Part shown: positions 34,844-43,982 of the stretch, one piece after another | Layout: the number at the start of each line of letters is the position of its first letter | Numbering within the stretch: position 1 is the first letter of the stretch | Source of the DNA: Prolixibacteraceae bacterium | Lineage (GTDB): Bacteria; Bacteroidota; Bacteroidia; Bacteroidales; Prolixibacteraceae | Direction: 5' to 3' | Assembly (NCBI GenBank): GCA_003457135.1 | Contig: DMSQ01000013.1 | Location: forward strand, 207,733 to 271,732 | DNA length: 64,000 nucleotides | Notes under the pieces: generated by a model | The model's database searches: none | What the model was told of the DNA's origin: nothing | Seen by the model: only the letters and a program-made list of their open reading frames with translations | Program-made: the position numbers and the translations under genes

Positions 34844-36736
34844 ATGAACAGATTAACGATTGTTTTTGTTTTGTTCCTGGCATTTGTTGCCTGTCAGCCT
34901 TCACTGAAAAAAGCCCAGCCGGTGGCCATGGAAGATTTTTTCAAAGATCCGGAGAAGGCTAGTTTCCGGATTTCTCCCAATGGACAGATGATCATCTATC
35001 GCGCACCCCATATGGGACGAATGAATGTCTTTGTACAAAAATTGGGAGACACTTCTGCGGTCGCTGTAACTCACGAATCCGAGCGTAGTATTTACGATGC
35101 ATTCTGGGAATCCGACGACCGGATTATTTATACCAAAGATCAGGGAGGTGACGAAAATACCCATGTGCTTTCTGTAAAACCAGATGGTAGCGGGCTTGTT
35201 GATCACACACCTTTCGAAAAAGTTCAGTCAACGGTGGTTGATATATTGGAAGACCGGCCAAACGAGTTGCTGGTTCAGCACAACCAGCGGAATAAACAAA
35301 TTTTTGATGTATATCTGCTCAATACAGCAACCGGCGAAATGAATATGGTTGCTGAGAACCCGGGAAATATTACCGGATGGGTTACCGACCATGATGGCAA
35401 AATACGTGCTGCGGTAACCTCGGATGGGGTAAATACCAGCCTTTTATTTCGCGATACCGAAAACGACAAGTTCAGGACAGTAATCACCACCAATTTTAAA
35501 GAGACTTTAAGTCCGGTGTTGTTTACATTCGATAATAAAAATTTGTATTGCATTTCAAATCTGGGTCGCGATAAAACCGCCCTTGTTGAGTATGATCCCA
35601 CAACTGCTAAAGAAGTAAAGTTAATTTATGAAAATCCCGATGTGGATGTGAGCGGATTAGACTACTCCAAACTTCGAAAAGTGCTGACAGTTGTTTATTA
35701 TGAAACCGATAAGCAACAAAAGCATTTTCTGGATAGCGAGACCGGGCAGATTGATGCAAAAATTAAAGCACAAATACCAAATTATGCTTTTCAGATTACC
35801 CGAAAAAGCAAAGACGAAACCAAATTACTGGCCTATGTTTCGAGCGACCGTTATTTTGGAGGCTATTATCTTTATGATGTAAATACCGGTGAATTTAAAA
35901 AATTGGCTGATTTCAAACCGTGGTTAAAGGAAGAAAACATGACTGAAATGAAGCCTGTTTCGTATCAATCGCGCGATGGGCTAACCATAAATGGTTATTT
36001 GACTTTGCCGTTGGGAGTAAAACCGGAAAAGCTACCGGTGATCATCAATCCACATGGTGGGCCGTGGGCGCGCGATAGTTGGGGATTTAATCCTGAGGTC
36101 CAATTTCTTGCCAATAACGGATATGCTGTGTTACAAATGAATTTCAGGGGATCAACCGGTTACGGAAGGAAATTCTGGGAATCCTCTTTTAAACAATGGG
36201 GCCAAACCATGCAGGACGACATTTCGGACGGAGTAAAATGGTTGGTTGATCAGGGTATAGCCGATTCCACTAAAGTTGCTATTTATGGCGCGAGTTACGG
36301 CGGATATGCTACACTTGCCGGTTTAACCATTACTCCTGAATTGTACGCCGCCGGGGTTGATTATGTGGGCGTTGCGAACATGTTTACTTTCATGAATTCA
36401 ATCCCGCCTTATTGGGAACCATTCCGCCAAATGTTTTATGAACAGGTTGGCGATCCTGCAAAGGATAGCCTTATGCTGGCTCAGGTTTCACCGGTTTTTC
36501 TGGTAGATAAAATTAAGGCTCCGTTGTTTGTAGCACAGGGCGCCAACGATCCGCGGGTGAATAAAGCTGAGTCGGATCAGATGGTTAAAGCGCTGAAAGA
36601 TCGCGGAGTTGATGTGGAATACATGGTAAAAGCCAACGAAGGTCATGGATTTTATAACCAGGAAAACCAATTCGATTTTTACCGTTCGATGCTGGCTTTT
36701 CTCGATAAGCACCTGAAACCTCAGGAGACGAAATAA
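34844..36736 (+). CDS. S9 family peptidase (prolyl oligopeptidase type), lipoprotein
   Basis: This protein has 630 residues. The signal peptide ends in a lipobox (FLAFVAC, Cys17). A seven-bladed beta-propeller occupies about residues 35-370 (SPNGQMIIYRAPHMG, DHDGKIRAAVTSDG). The alpha/beta-hydrolase domain follows with the nucleophile elbow YGASYGGYA, the Asp in QGANDPRV and the His in NEGHGF. Members trim short peptides, often with dipeptidyl or acylaminoacyl activity, in the periplasm. It stands alone, with the next gene 19 nt after its stop. Confidence 0.9.
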   Translation: MNRLTIVFVLFLAFVACQPSLKKAQPVAMEDFFKDPEKASFRISPNGQMIIYRAPHMGRMNVFVQKLGDTSAVAVTHESERSIYDAFWESDDRIIYTKDQGGDENTHVLSVKPDGSGLVDHTPFEKVQSTVVDILEDRPNELLVQHNQRNKQIFDVYLLNTATGEMNMVAENPGNITGWVTDHDGKIRAAVTSDGVNTSLLFRDTENDKFRTVITTNFKETLSPVLFTFDNKNLYCISNLGRDKTALVEYDPTTAKEVKLIYENPDVDVSGLDYSKLRKVLTVVYYETDKQQKHFLDSETGQIDAKIKAQIPNYAFQITRKSKDETKLLAYVSSDRYFGGYYLYDVNTGEFKKLADFKPWLKEENMTEMKPVSYQSRDGLTINGYLTLPLGVKPEKLPVIINPHGGPWARDSWGFNPEVQFLANNGYAVLQMNFRGSTGYGRKFWESSFKQWGQTMQDDISDGVKWLVDQGIADSTKVAIYGASYGGYATLAGLTITPELYAAGVDYVGVANMFTFMNSIPPYWEPFRQMFYEQVGDPAKDSLMLAQVSPVFLVDKIKAPLFVAQGANDPRVNKAESDQMVKALKDRGVDVEYMVKANEGHGFYNQENQFDFYRSMLAFLDKHLKPQETK

Positions 36737-36755
36737 CATTTTGAATTCAGATACA

Positions 36756-37445
36756 ATGGGTAAACTAAAAGTAATTATCACAGGCTCAACCGGAATGGTT
36801 GGGGAAGGAGTTTTGTACGAATGCCTGCATCACCCTGAAGTGGAAAAAGTATTGGTAATAACTCGTAATCCGTGCGGTTATTCTCACTCCAAATTAACTG
36901 AGATTATTCACAGCGATTTCTCAGACATTTCGTCGCTGAACGACAGGTTGACGGGCTACAATGCCTGTTTTTTCTGTCTTGGTGTAACATCTCTGGGTAA
37001 AAATGAAGCAGAATATACCAGACTGACCTATACTTTGACACTGAACTTTGCCAATACACTCGCGAATCTAAATCCCGATATGACTTTTTGTTACATTTCG
37101 GGAGCCGGAACCGATAGCAGTGAAAAAGGAAGAACCATGTGGGCGCGTGTAAAAGGCAAAACCGAAAACGATTTAATGAAATTAACTTTCAGGCAAGTGT
37201 ATCATTTTCGACCCGGAGGCATCGAACCGTTTCTGCCCTTGAAACCAACGCAAACCTTTTACAAAACCTATAAGTATCTGAAATGGATATTCACAATCAT
37301 CAAAGTAATCGTTCCAAATGCAGTAATAACACTTAAGGATCTGGCGGCTGCCATGATTAATGCGTCATTAATTGGTTATCCGAAAAATATTCTGGAGGTG
37401 AAAGACATGAAGGTATTGGCAAAAATGAATGTAAATTCGAAATGA
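36756..37445 (+). CDS. NAD(P)-binding Rossmann-fold protein
   Basis: This 229-residue protein is counted from the ATG at 36756 (MGKLKVIITGSTGMVGEGVLYE). An in-frame TTG 15 nt earlier is less likely. ITGSTGMVGEG is the nucleotide-binding loop of atypical short-chain reductases (NAD-dependent epimerase / Htatip2-like). The usual Tyr-x-x-x-Lys is not clear. Substrate and role are unknown. It lies 19 nt after the peptidase gene and may be read together with it. Its stop coincides with the beginning of a metallo-beta-lactamase remnant. Confidence 0.75.
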   Translation: MGKLKVIITGSTGMVGEGVLYECLHHPEVEKVLVITRNPCGYSHSKLTEIIHSDFSDISSLNDRLTGYNACFFCLGVTSLGKNEAEYTRLTYTLTLNFANTLANLNPDMTFCYISGAGTDSSEKGRTMWARVKGKTENDLMKLTFRQVYHFRPGGIEPFLPLKPTQTFYKTYKYLKWIFTIIKVIVPNAVITLKDLAAAMINASLIGYPKNILEVKDMKVLAKMNVNSK

Positions 37446-37446
37446 T

Positions 37447-37812
37447 CAGGGATGGAATTTTCAAGATAAGCAAACGAAAGAGGCCATCCGCCGCTTCTCT
37501 AAGATTGGCGCCGAACACGGCCCGTTCGATCTGGCTTTGCTCGAATGTGGCCAGTGCAATAAATCGTGGAAATACATCCACATGATGCCCGAACAAACCG
37601 TTCAGGCAGCCATTGACCTGAAGACAAAAGCAATGATGCCCGTTCACTGGGATAAATTTGCACTTGGCCTTCATGCCTGGGACGAACCGATTGAACGGGT
37701 AACGAATGAGGCACACCGGTTGCAGGTTCCAAACATTCATCCAATGATTGGCGAAACGGTTGATTTGGACAAGTTCGGCGCTGTAACTGAATGGTGGAAA
37801 GGAATAAATTGA
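37447..37812 (+). pseudogene. MBL-fold metallohydrolase remnant (C-terminal part)
   Basis: From just after the stop of the preceding gene an open frame reads FSKIGAEHGPFDLALLECGQC, HMMPEQTVQAAIDLK and MPVHWDKFAL. These are the last third of UlaG/RomA-type metallo-beta-lactamase-fold enzymes. The N-terminal part with the HxHxDH metal site is missing, and the frame has stop codons upstream (37432). No ATG serves the fragment. It is most likely what remained after a deletion that ended near the preceding gene. Confidence 0.8.
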
Positions 37813-37880
37813 TTTGTATTTTTATCTTTCTAAAAAAATTATAAGCAATTCGTTCTCTTATTTCTGTTCTTTTATTTCCT

Positions 37881-37907
37881 TACATTTGTTTTATACAAAT
37901 AACAAAT
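37881..37907 (+). promoter_or_regulatory. -7 box and overlapping palindrome of the toxin-antitoxin operon
   Basis: TACATTTG (37881-37888) matches the -7 box. It overlaps the palindrome ATTTGT-TTTAT-ACAAAT (37884-37900), and ATTTGTT also pairs with AACAAAT at 37901-37907. The position 15-40 nt before the antitoxin ATG suits autorepression. Confidence 0.45.
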
Positions 37908-37921
37908 AACATTTTTAAATC

Positions 37922-38137
37922 ATGGAAACGGTACTTATACAAATTAACAGCAACAAGGCCTACAAGCTTCTTGAAGATCTGGAAGATTTGAACATCATCA
38001 AGGTACTGAAGAAAAGCATTCAACCCCAACAAAAGCTTTCTGAAAAATATGCAGGAAAGCTACCTTCCGATATCGCCGATGAACTTCAAAACTTTGTTAA
38101 TGAAAGCCGAAATGAATGGAACAGCCGCAGTATTTAA
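37922..38137 (+). CDS. Probable antitoxin of a PIN-type toxin-antitoxin pair
   Basis: This 71-residue protein (METVLIQINSNKAYKLLEDLEDLN...) is charged and mainly helical. Its end overlaps the PIN-domain gene by 22 nt. Small proteins of this kind before PIN genes are common antitoxins in Bacteroidota. I see no certain DNA-binding motif, so the call rests on context and size. Confidence 0.7.
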   Translation: METVLIQINSNKAYKLLEDLEDLNIIKVLKKSIQPQQKLSEKYAGKLPSDIADELQNFVNESRNEWNSRSI

Positions 38138-38505
38138 TTGACACCAATGCCATAATCGATTATCTCGGCAAAAAACTTCCTACTACTGGTATGGAATTAA
38201 TGAATCGTGTCGTTGATAATGTGCCAAATGTGTCGGTAATTTCCAAAATTGAAGTGCTTGGCTTTAACACTTCTGATCAGCATTATCAATTACTTTCCAA
38301 TTTTATGAACGATGCTACTATACTTGATTTGACAAGCTCGGTAGTTGATGTGTGCATTGATGTTCGTAAGAAACATAAAACAAAACTGCCCGATGCTATT
38401 ATTGCTGCTACAACTCTTGTGTACGATATGGTTTTAATCACCCGAAATATCTCCGACTTTAAAAATATTCACGGGCTAAACCTCATTAATCCATATAGTT
38501 TGTAA
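38116..38505 (+). CDS. PIN-domain ribonuclease toxin (VapC-like)
   Basis: This 129-residue PIN domain has the expected acidic residues: D9 in LIDTNAIIDYL, E46 in SKIEVLGF, D93 in LPDAIIAAT and D114 in TRNISDFKNI. Such proteins cut RNA (often tRNA) in the presence of Mg2+ and are held inactive by the antitoxin. Overlap with the upstream gene implies coupled translation. Confidence 0.87.
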   Translation: MEQPQYLIDTNAIIDYLGKKLPTTGMELMNRVVDNVPNVSVISKIEVLGFNTSDQHYQLLSNFMNDATILDLTSSVVDVCIDVRKKHKTKLPDAIIAATTLVYDMVLITRNISDFKNIHGLNLINPYSL

Positions 38506-38605
38506 AAATAAAGCCTAAGTTATCTGATTTTGGCAATAAGGATTCCATCTCTTTTTTGAAAGATAGAATCACATTACTGAAATTATCCTAAAAAAGCTGA
38601 ATTCT

Positions 38606-39100
38606 ATGATCATGCTATCCGACATCCTCATTCGAAAAATTCAACCATCCGATAATCCCGATCTCGCTTTGATAGTTAGGAACACGTTATCCGAATTCGG
38701 CGCTGCCAATCCCGGAACGGTTTATTTTGATCCAACAACCGATGCGTTGTTCGAGTTATTCCAAACTCCAAAGGCTGCTTATTTTGTAGCCGAGACTCAT
38801 AGTAAAATATTGGGTGGTGGCGGAATTTATCCTACTGAAGGATTGCCTGAAGATACCTGTGAACTGGTTAAAATGTATTTGTTGCCTGAAGCACGCGGAA
38901 TTGGACTTGGACGTTGTTTGATTGAACACTGTTTGGAAACAGCCATTTCAAATGGTTTTCAGCAGGTTTACCTCGAAACACTGGACGAATTGCATTTAGC
39001 GTTGAAGATCTATCATAAATTCGGATTCGAATATTTAAAAGCACCGATGGGCAACTCCAAACATTTTGGTTGCGGATTGTGGATGCTAAAAAAGTTGTGA
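38606..39100 (+). CDS. GNAT family N-acetyltransferase
   Basis: This protein has 164 residues. The acetyl-CoA binding motif A is LVKMYLLPEARGIGLGRCLIEHCL (R/Q-x-x-G-x-G/A core at ARGIGLG). The later part (VYLETLDELHLALKIYHKFGFE) is the usual GNAT ending. An ATG 6 nt downstream (MLSDIL) is an alternative start. The substrate is unknown. The gene stands alone. Confidence 0.85.
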   Translation: MIMLSDILIRKIQPSDNPDLALIVRNTLSEFGAANPGTVYFDPTTDALFELFQTPKAAYFVAETHSKILGGGGIYPTEGLPEDTCELVKMYLLPEARGIGLGRCLIEHCLETAISNGFQQVYLETLDELHLALKIYHKFGFEYLKAPMGNSKHFGCGLWMLKKL

Positions 39101-39201
39101 AGAAAAACCTATTCAGCAGTTGACCTTGAAATCACCCACTGAATAGGTTACAATATTATCCGGCACATCAACGGGTTGATGACCCTATCAATTAATTGAC
39201 A

Positions 39202-39969
39202 TTATTCATTTTCCTGTATGGTACTTATCATTTCAGAATACCCCTTCATTTCACAAAAATTATTCAGATAGGCGTCACCTTCAAAACCACCTAAAGTCTT
39301 AATCTTATTCCAATCCTGGCAAGCTCCATTCTTATCTCCAAGTTCATATCTGCACATTCCTCTGGTTACCAAAAGAGCTTTATCATTCGGTAAATAGCTA
39401 ACAGCCCGGTTGTAGTATTTTAATGCACTTTTGCTGTTTTCCTTAGTAAATAATTTTTTGTTTCCCTTAAAAAAAAGCCGTTTTGCCTGATCATTAAATT
39501 CTGTCGTATGATCAGTTCCATTGGATACATCCAATAAAAAAGCGATAGAAACTTCTTGTTCCAATGCTACAGGGATCCCATTATGAATACCCGGTTTCCA
39601 CATATTGTTCGTAGTTTTCAAAACCCGTATTACTTCCTGGTCAATTTCAGGAGATACACTGTTAATAATTTTGAAATCGGTCACTTTACCTGTGGGGGAG
39701 ACAACAAACTGAACAACTTCTGTTCCTTCCTTTAGCAACTCTTTAGCCTTTTCAGGATATTGAACATGTTTCATCAGAAAGTCATTCAGGGAACCAAACT
39801 GTGTTTCATCCGAAAATGTTAACAATTCTTCATTTCCGGTAAATCTCGGTGGTGAAACGGTTACTCCTTTGATTTCATTGGAAGACTGTTTCTTTTCCTG
39901 ACCCACTGTAATGATCGAAATAGTCATACACAGAAAGATAAAAACTGTTGTTTTAAAAATTGTTTTCAT
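39202..39969 (-). CDS. Exported TonB C-terminal domain protein with TPR-like tail
   Basis: This protein has 255 residues. A signal peptide (about 1-23, ending VGQ) is followed by a TonB C-terminal domain at residues 65-150 (VQYPEKAKELLKEGTEVVQFVV, GKVTDFKIINSV). The end (about 170-245) resembles two TPR units (SALKYYNRAVSYLPNDKALLVTRG). There is no membrane anchor or proline-rich spacer, so it is not a standard TonB. The function is unknown. It lies before the AraC-type regulator on the same strand, 250 nt away. Confidence 0.75.
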   Translation of the reverse strand: MKTIFKTTVFIFLCMTISIITVGQEKKQSSNEIKGVTVSPPRFTGNEELLTFSDETQFGSLNDFLMKHVQYPEKAKELLKEGTEVVQFVVSPTGKVTDFKIINSVSPEIDQEVIRVLKTTNNMWKPGIHNGIPVALEQEVSIAFLLDVSNGTDHTTEFNDQAKRLFFKGNKKLFTKENSKSALKYYNRAVSYLPNDKALLVTRGMCRYELGDKNGACQDWNKIKTLGGFEGDAYLNNFCEMKGYSEMISTIQENE

Positions 39970-40087
39970 AATTTGAGTTTTTAATTAATGATTAATAAAA
40001 ATGATTAACCCAAATTTCAGGAGAAAAGGCAGGCAATGCCTAGAGGCTATTTTACAGACTGTTACAAAATTTTGCAAATCGTTGCGG

Positions 40088-40114
40088 AAATAATTTCAAT
40101 CGTTGAAATTATTT
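40088..40114. promoter_or_regulatory. Perfect 12-bp inverted repeat
   Basis: AAATAATTTCAA (40088-40099) and TTGAAATTATTT (40103-40114) are perfect reverse complements around TCG. It lies about 120 nt after the regulator gene stop (minus strand) and about 120 nt upstream of the TonB-domain gene. With no GC stem and no U-run it looks more like a protein-binding site than a terminator. Confidence 0.5.
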
Positions 40115-40220
40115 GGCAAAACGGATGTTCATCTGGAATGAAGTCGATTTTCCTGATTCAAAAAAGGAATGGAAGAATAAGGGGTTTTACGAGTTTGATG
40201 GATTTCCGGGCAGTTCAGCG

Positions 40221-42317
40221 CTATAACATCTTCTGCTCTTCCAGCCATTTACGGACACGTTCATGTTCAGCCTGGTATTTGGCTTCCATATCCCTGACAA
40301 TTAGCTGGAATTCTGGTTCATTTCTCATGTTGTCGAATAATGGATCCTCTTTGATTAGGTTGACCATCCATAATGGTATCCGCTGCCTTTGGTTAAAAGA
40401 TCTTAAATTCTCATATGCTTTATCCTTCTCTCCCCTGAATGCATACACACCGGCCAGATCATAGTAGGTATAATGAAGATGTGCATGGGGTCTGCCAGAT
40501 TTTATAAGACTATTACAATATTCTATTTGTTTATCGAAATAAAATTCAGCTTCTTTTTTGTATCCATTTTTCCAATATAAATATGCAAGACGTTGCGTAT
40601 TGTATAAATAATATTTTCCAAATGTTTCTGATTTTTCATACAATTTTTTAAAATATTTTAATGATTCTTTGTATTGACCAATGTACATATAACCTTGTCC
40701 TAACTGAGCAAGAATATCCACATTGGTTGAATCTATTTTATATCCTTTTATTAGAAATTCGATAGCTTTGATATTATTGTTCGACTGCAGTTCGTTACGT
40801 GAAACTACACAATAATATGCCAATGAATCGTCATCCAGTTTCAGAGCTTCCTGACTATAATAATTTGATTTCTCAATAAAACCAGCCATACGATAGACAT
40901 TACTAATTTGTCTTAATAAAATTGGCAATTCTGGTCCATGATTAAGCGATGCAGCATTTTGTAGATTATCAATAACTTTAACAAGATCATCATTGTAATT
41001 CAAGATTCCTTTTCCCCAGTATGCCATCCAATCGTTTGGATTTAACTTTATAGCTTTGTCATATTCCGGCATAGCCTGTTCTGTGTTACCTATTTCACGA
41101 TAACAATCTCCCTTTAAAGTATAAGCTTCAGCCAACTGATCATCATAGGTGAGGGCAATATTTGCAAGAATTAAGGCAGAATCCAGAAAATTTTCAGAGA
41201 AATAGGATTCCCAATAATGTTTATCCATGTATGCCCTGCCCAATCCGGCATAAGCCCGTGCGAATAAGGAATCATATTCCAGCGCTTTATAATAGAGACC
41301 TTCAGCTCTTATCAACCCTGACCTTTTGCCATTATCAATCCAATAGTTGGTGTGTTCCGCTCTTCCCCTCTGGTAAAAATCATAGGCAGTCAGGTCTGTT
41401 GTTGGGAATTTCTGGATGAGTTGTTTTTCTTCAGGTGTAATTGCAGCATGTAATTCGCTGGCAATGGTCTCAGCTACTTCGCTTTGAACTGAAAATATTT
41501 CCTTCCAGTCCCGGTCATATTCATTGGACCATACATGGCTTTCATCGCTGGTTTTCATCAATTGTACAATTAACCTGACCTGATCTCCATCCTTTAGTAA
41601 ACTGCCTTCGAGCAGATAGGCCACATCCAGTTCCTGACCAATAATTCTTGCTGTTTTATTGGTTTTCCGGTATTGTTCCACAGAGGTTCTGGATATGACC
41701 CGAAGATCTTTAATTTTAAATAAATGCAACAGGATGGCATCCATCATGCCATCAGCCAGGTATTGTTTTTCCTGTTCGCCGCTCAGGTATTTGAACGGAA
41801 GGATGGCAATTGATTTCTCTTTTGCATTCGCAGCTTTTAAAAAAGAACCTTTTTGAATCAGCAGAATCGTTAACGAAATTATAATAATCAGGCCAATAAT
41901 CAGGCCGATTAGAATAGGTTTGTGCCTGGTTTTTTTCAGAGATGCATTTTCTGGTTGTTCAATGGATTTACTAATTAAATTATGGCTTTTCGATTCTCCG
42001 GGCGCATAGCCAAAATAATCATGAAAACAATTATTGAAATAGGTAGGGCTACCAAAACCAACCCTATATGAAATTTCTGAAACTGTTAAATCTTCATTCA
42101 GCAATAACTCTTTAGCTTTTTTCAACCTGATTTCCCTTATGAATTGGCTGATCGTTTGATTGGAAGTTGATTTTAATTTCCGGTGCAGATTTGAATGGCT
42201 CATATCTATTTCCTGCGCCAATTCATTGACACCGAAATTTTCATTGCTGAGGTTTGCCTGAATGATTTCGGTGAGTTTTTGGATAAAAACCTGATCACTG
42301 GAATTTGTATTATTCAT
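40221..42317 (-). CDS. Membrane-bound AraC-type regulator with TolB-like and TPR domains
   Basis: I choose the ATG at 42317 (MNNTNSSDQ) rather than a TTG 15 nt earlier, giving 698 residues. An AraC-type double helix-turn-helix lies near residues 10-105 (ELAQEIDMSHSNLHRKLK, TVSEISYRVGFGSPTYFNNCF). A single membrane segment follows (about 133-154). Then comes a TolB/adenylate-cyclase-associated domain (IAILPFKYLSGEQEKQYLADGM...LLEGSLLKDGDQVRL) and many TPR units to the end (LAEAYTLKGDCYREIGNTEQA). The N-terminus would be in the cytoplasm on DNA and the long C-terminus in the periplasm as sensor. Such one-component regulators are common in the phylum. A tandem 23-bp repeat lies directly upstream of the start. 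Confidence 0.85.
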   Translation of the reverse strand: MNNTNSSDQVFIQKLTEIIQANLSNENFGVNELAQEIDMSHSNLHRKLKSTSNQTISQFIREIRLKKAKELLLNEDLTVSEISYRVGFGSPTYFNNCFHDYFGYAPGESKSHNLISKSIEQPENASLKKTRHKPILIGLIIGLIIIISLTILLIQKGSFLKAANAKEKSIAILPFKYLSGEQEKQYLADGMMDAILLHLFKIKDLRVISRTSVEQYRKTNKTARIIGQELDVAYLLEGSLLKDGDQVRLIVQLMKTSDESHVWSNEYDRDWKEIFSVQSEVAETIASELHAAITPEEKQLIQKFPTTDLTAYDFYQRGRAEHTNYWIDNGKRSGLIRAEGLYYKALEYDSLFARAYAGLGRAYMDKHYWESYFSENFLDSALILANIALTYDDQLAEAYTLKGDCYREIGNTEQAMPEYDKAIKLNPNDWMAYWGKGILNYNDDLVKVIDNLQNAASLNHGPELPILLRQISNVYRMAGFIEKSNYYSQEALKLDDDSLAYYCVVSRNELQSNNNIKAIEFLIKGYKIDSTNVDILAQLGQGYMYIGQYKESLKYFKKLYEKSETFGKYYLYNTQRLAYLYWKNGYKKEAEFYFDKQIEYCNSLIKSGRPHAHLHYTYYDLAGVYAFRGEKDKAYENLRSFNQRQRIPLWMVNLIKEDPLFDNMRNEPEFQLIVRDMEAKYQAEHERVRKWLEEQKML

Positions 42318-42342
42318 ATTGTTGTAACTCAAAATGTTAAGT

Positions 42343-42388
42343 ACAAAAAACTAATTAGTCAATACACAAAAAACTAATTAGTCAATAC
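42343..42388 (-). repeat. Two perfect 23-bp tandem copies upstream of the AraC-type regulator
   Basis: Positions 42343-42365 and 42366-42388 are identical. Each copy contains the perfect palindrome ACTAATTAGT. They end 26 nt before the start codon of the regulator. The 23-bp period is close to two helical turns, the spacing at which AraC proteins bind direct repeats, so they are candidate autoregulatory sites. Confidence 0.7.
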
Positions 42389-42733
42389 GTAAATAGTAGA
42401 AAAGAGTTAGTTAAAAATCCTGCAAAACAAAAAACAATAGAATTCATCAGTTGCAACTTGTGTGGCCTCCACACTGGACTATACTCATTACACGTAATGT
42501 TTGAGGATCGGTTCCAATTTTGAGGCAAAGGATTCCCATCCCATGGTGAACTTCCATTTTCAATTTTGTTTTTGATGGTTTTTTGATTAACTTAGTTCGT
42601 GAATCGTAATAACCTGATTTGAAGTATTGTGCTAAATGAATTTTCAGTTCATTTTACCCCGATTCCAACTGGAAGCAGAATCTCAACCTTCCGGAACAGA
42701 ATCTGAAAATAACTTTTAGAAACAATGTTACAC
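42389..42733. other. Intergenic stretch without recognised gene
   Basis: This region separates the divergent regulator and propeller genes. The only structure noted is the small palindrome CATTAC-AC-GTAATG (42486-42499). No coding frame or RNA gene was seen. Confidence 0.5.
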
Positions 42734-43963
42734 ATGAAAAAATCAAATTTAATGATCAGCTTGATAGCAGGCATGTTGATTTTTGCATTGACAAGCTCTG
42801 CTTATGCCCAGGATTGGCCGCAGTGGATGGGAATCAACAGGGACGGGAATGTTACAGGATTTAAAGCTCCTCAAAACTGGCCTAAAGAGCTTAAACAAGA
42901 ATGGAAAATTACAGTTGGTTTGGGCGATGCTTCGCCGGTTCTTGTTGGTACAAAGCTTTATAGTTTTTCGCGCCAGGGTACCGATGAAGTGGTTCTTTGC
43001 ATGGATGCTACATCTGGAAAGGAATTGTGGCAGAACAAGTATGCCGCTGTTGTTGTGACCGGACCTTCGGCCAGTGCACATCAGGGTCCACGGAGCACGC
43101 CAACTGTGGCTGAGGGGAAAATAGTTACACTGGGTGTCGGTGGTGTTCTTTCCTGTCTCGATGCCTCCAAAGGTACGGTTGTCTGGCGGAAGGAAAATTC
43201 TTCAAATTTATTTCCTGCATTCTACACTGCTATGTCCCCGATTATTTTGGAAGGAATGTGCATTGCACATCTTGGCGGAAAAGATAACGGGACGATTGTC
43301 GCTTTTGATTTGACCACCGGTAATGAAAAATGGAAATGGTCCGGAGATGGTCCTACCTATTCTTCACCGGCTTTAATGACGGTAGAAGGTAAAAAGCAAG
43401 TTGTTGTATTTACAGAGAAAAATCTCGTTGGACTGAGCCTGACTGATGGCAAAGAATTATGGAAAGTTGAAGCCATACCTCAGAACCGGTTTTACAACTC
43501 TGCGACTCCCGTCATTAATGGGCAAACAGTTATTGTTACTGGCCAGGGAGTGGGTACCAAAGCCTTCCGAATTGAAAAACAGGGAGATGGATTTCTTCCC
43601 AAAGAACTTTGGAATAACACGGAACTTGGCACAAAATATAATACTCCGGTCATCAGGGATGGTTTTCTTTACGGACTTTCCAACGGACGGAAATTTTATT
43701 GTTTGGATGTTGCAAAAGGTCTGACTATGTGGACCGATACAACCATGAACAGTGACTTCGGAGCGCTAATAAATTGTGGTTCAGTAATCATGTCGTTGCC
43801 AGGCAATTCAAATTTAATCGTTTTTAAGCCGAATGAAAAGGCATATACCGAATTGATGAAGATAAAAGTTTCTGATAAACCAGTTTTCAGTACTCCGGTG
43901 GTATCAGGGAACCGGGTTTTTATTAAAGATGCCGAAAATTTAGCGCTTTATAAGCTTGATTAA
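42734..43963 (+). CDS. PQQ-like beta-propeller protein, periplasmic
   Basis: The protein has 409 residues from the ATG at 42734 (MKKSNLMISL); an ATG 9 nt earlier is possible. A signal peptide ends near SAYAQ. Tryptophan-docking propeller repeats follow (DATSGKELWQNKY, DASKGTVVWRKE, DLTTGNEKWKWSG, SLTDGKELWKVE, DVAKGLTMWTD), in the manner of BamB and PQQ dehydrogenases. No dehydrogenase active-site motif is visible, so it is more likely a binding or scaffold protein. It diverges from the AraC-type regulator and may be its target (inference). Confidence 0.8.
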   Translation: MKKSNLMISLIAGMLIFALTSSAYAQDWPQWMGINRDGNVTGFKAPQNWPKELKQEWKITVGLGDASPVLVGTKLYSFSRQGTDEVVLCMDATSGKELWQNKYAAVVVTGPSASAHQGPRSTPTVAEGKIVTLGVGGVLSCLDASKGTVVWRKENSSNLFPAFYTAMSPIILEGMCIAHLGGKDNGTIVAFDLTTGNEKWKWSGDGPTYSSPALMTVEGKKQVVVFTEKNLVGLSLTDGKELWKVEAIPQNRFYNSATPVINGQTVIVTGQGVGTKAFRIEKQGDGFLPKELWNNTELGTKYNTPVIRDGFLYGLSNGRKFYCLDVAKGLTMWTDTTMNSDFGALINCGSVIMSLPGNSNLIVFKPNEKAYTELMKIKVSDKPVFSTPVVSGNRVFIKDAENLALYKLD

Positions 43964-43982
43964 CTCATAACTTAAAACTTTC

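Noticed and set aside
42343..42388. Two 23-bp copies considered as CRISPR repeats or a transposon footprint
   Set aside because: There is no spacer between the copies, only two copies, and no mobile-element gene nearby; the place before a regulator fits an operator better.
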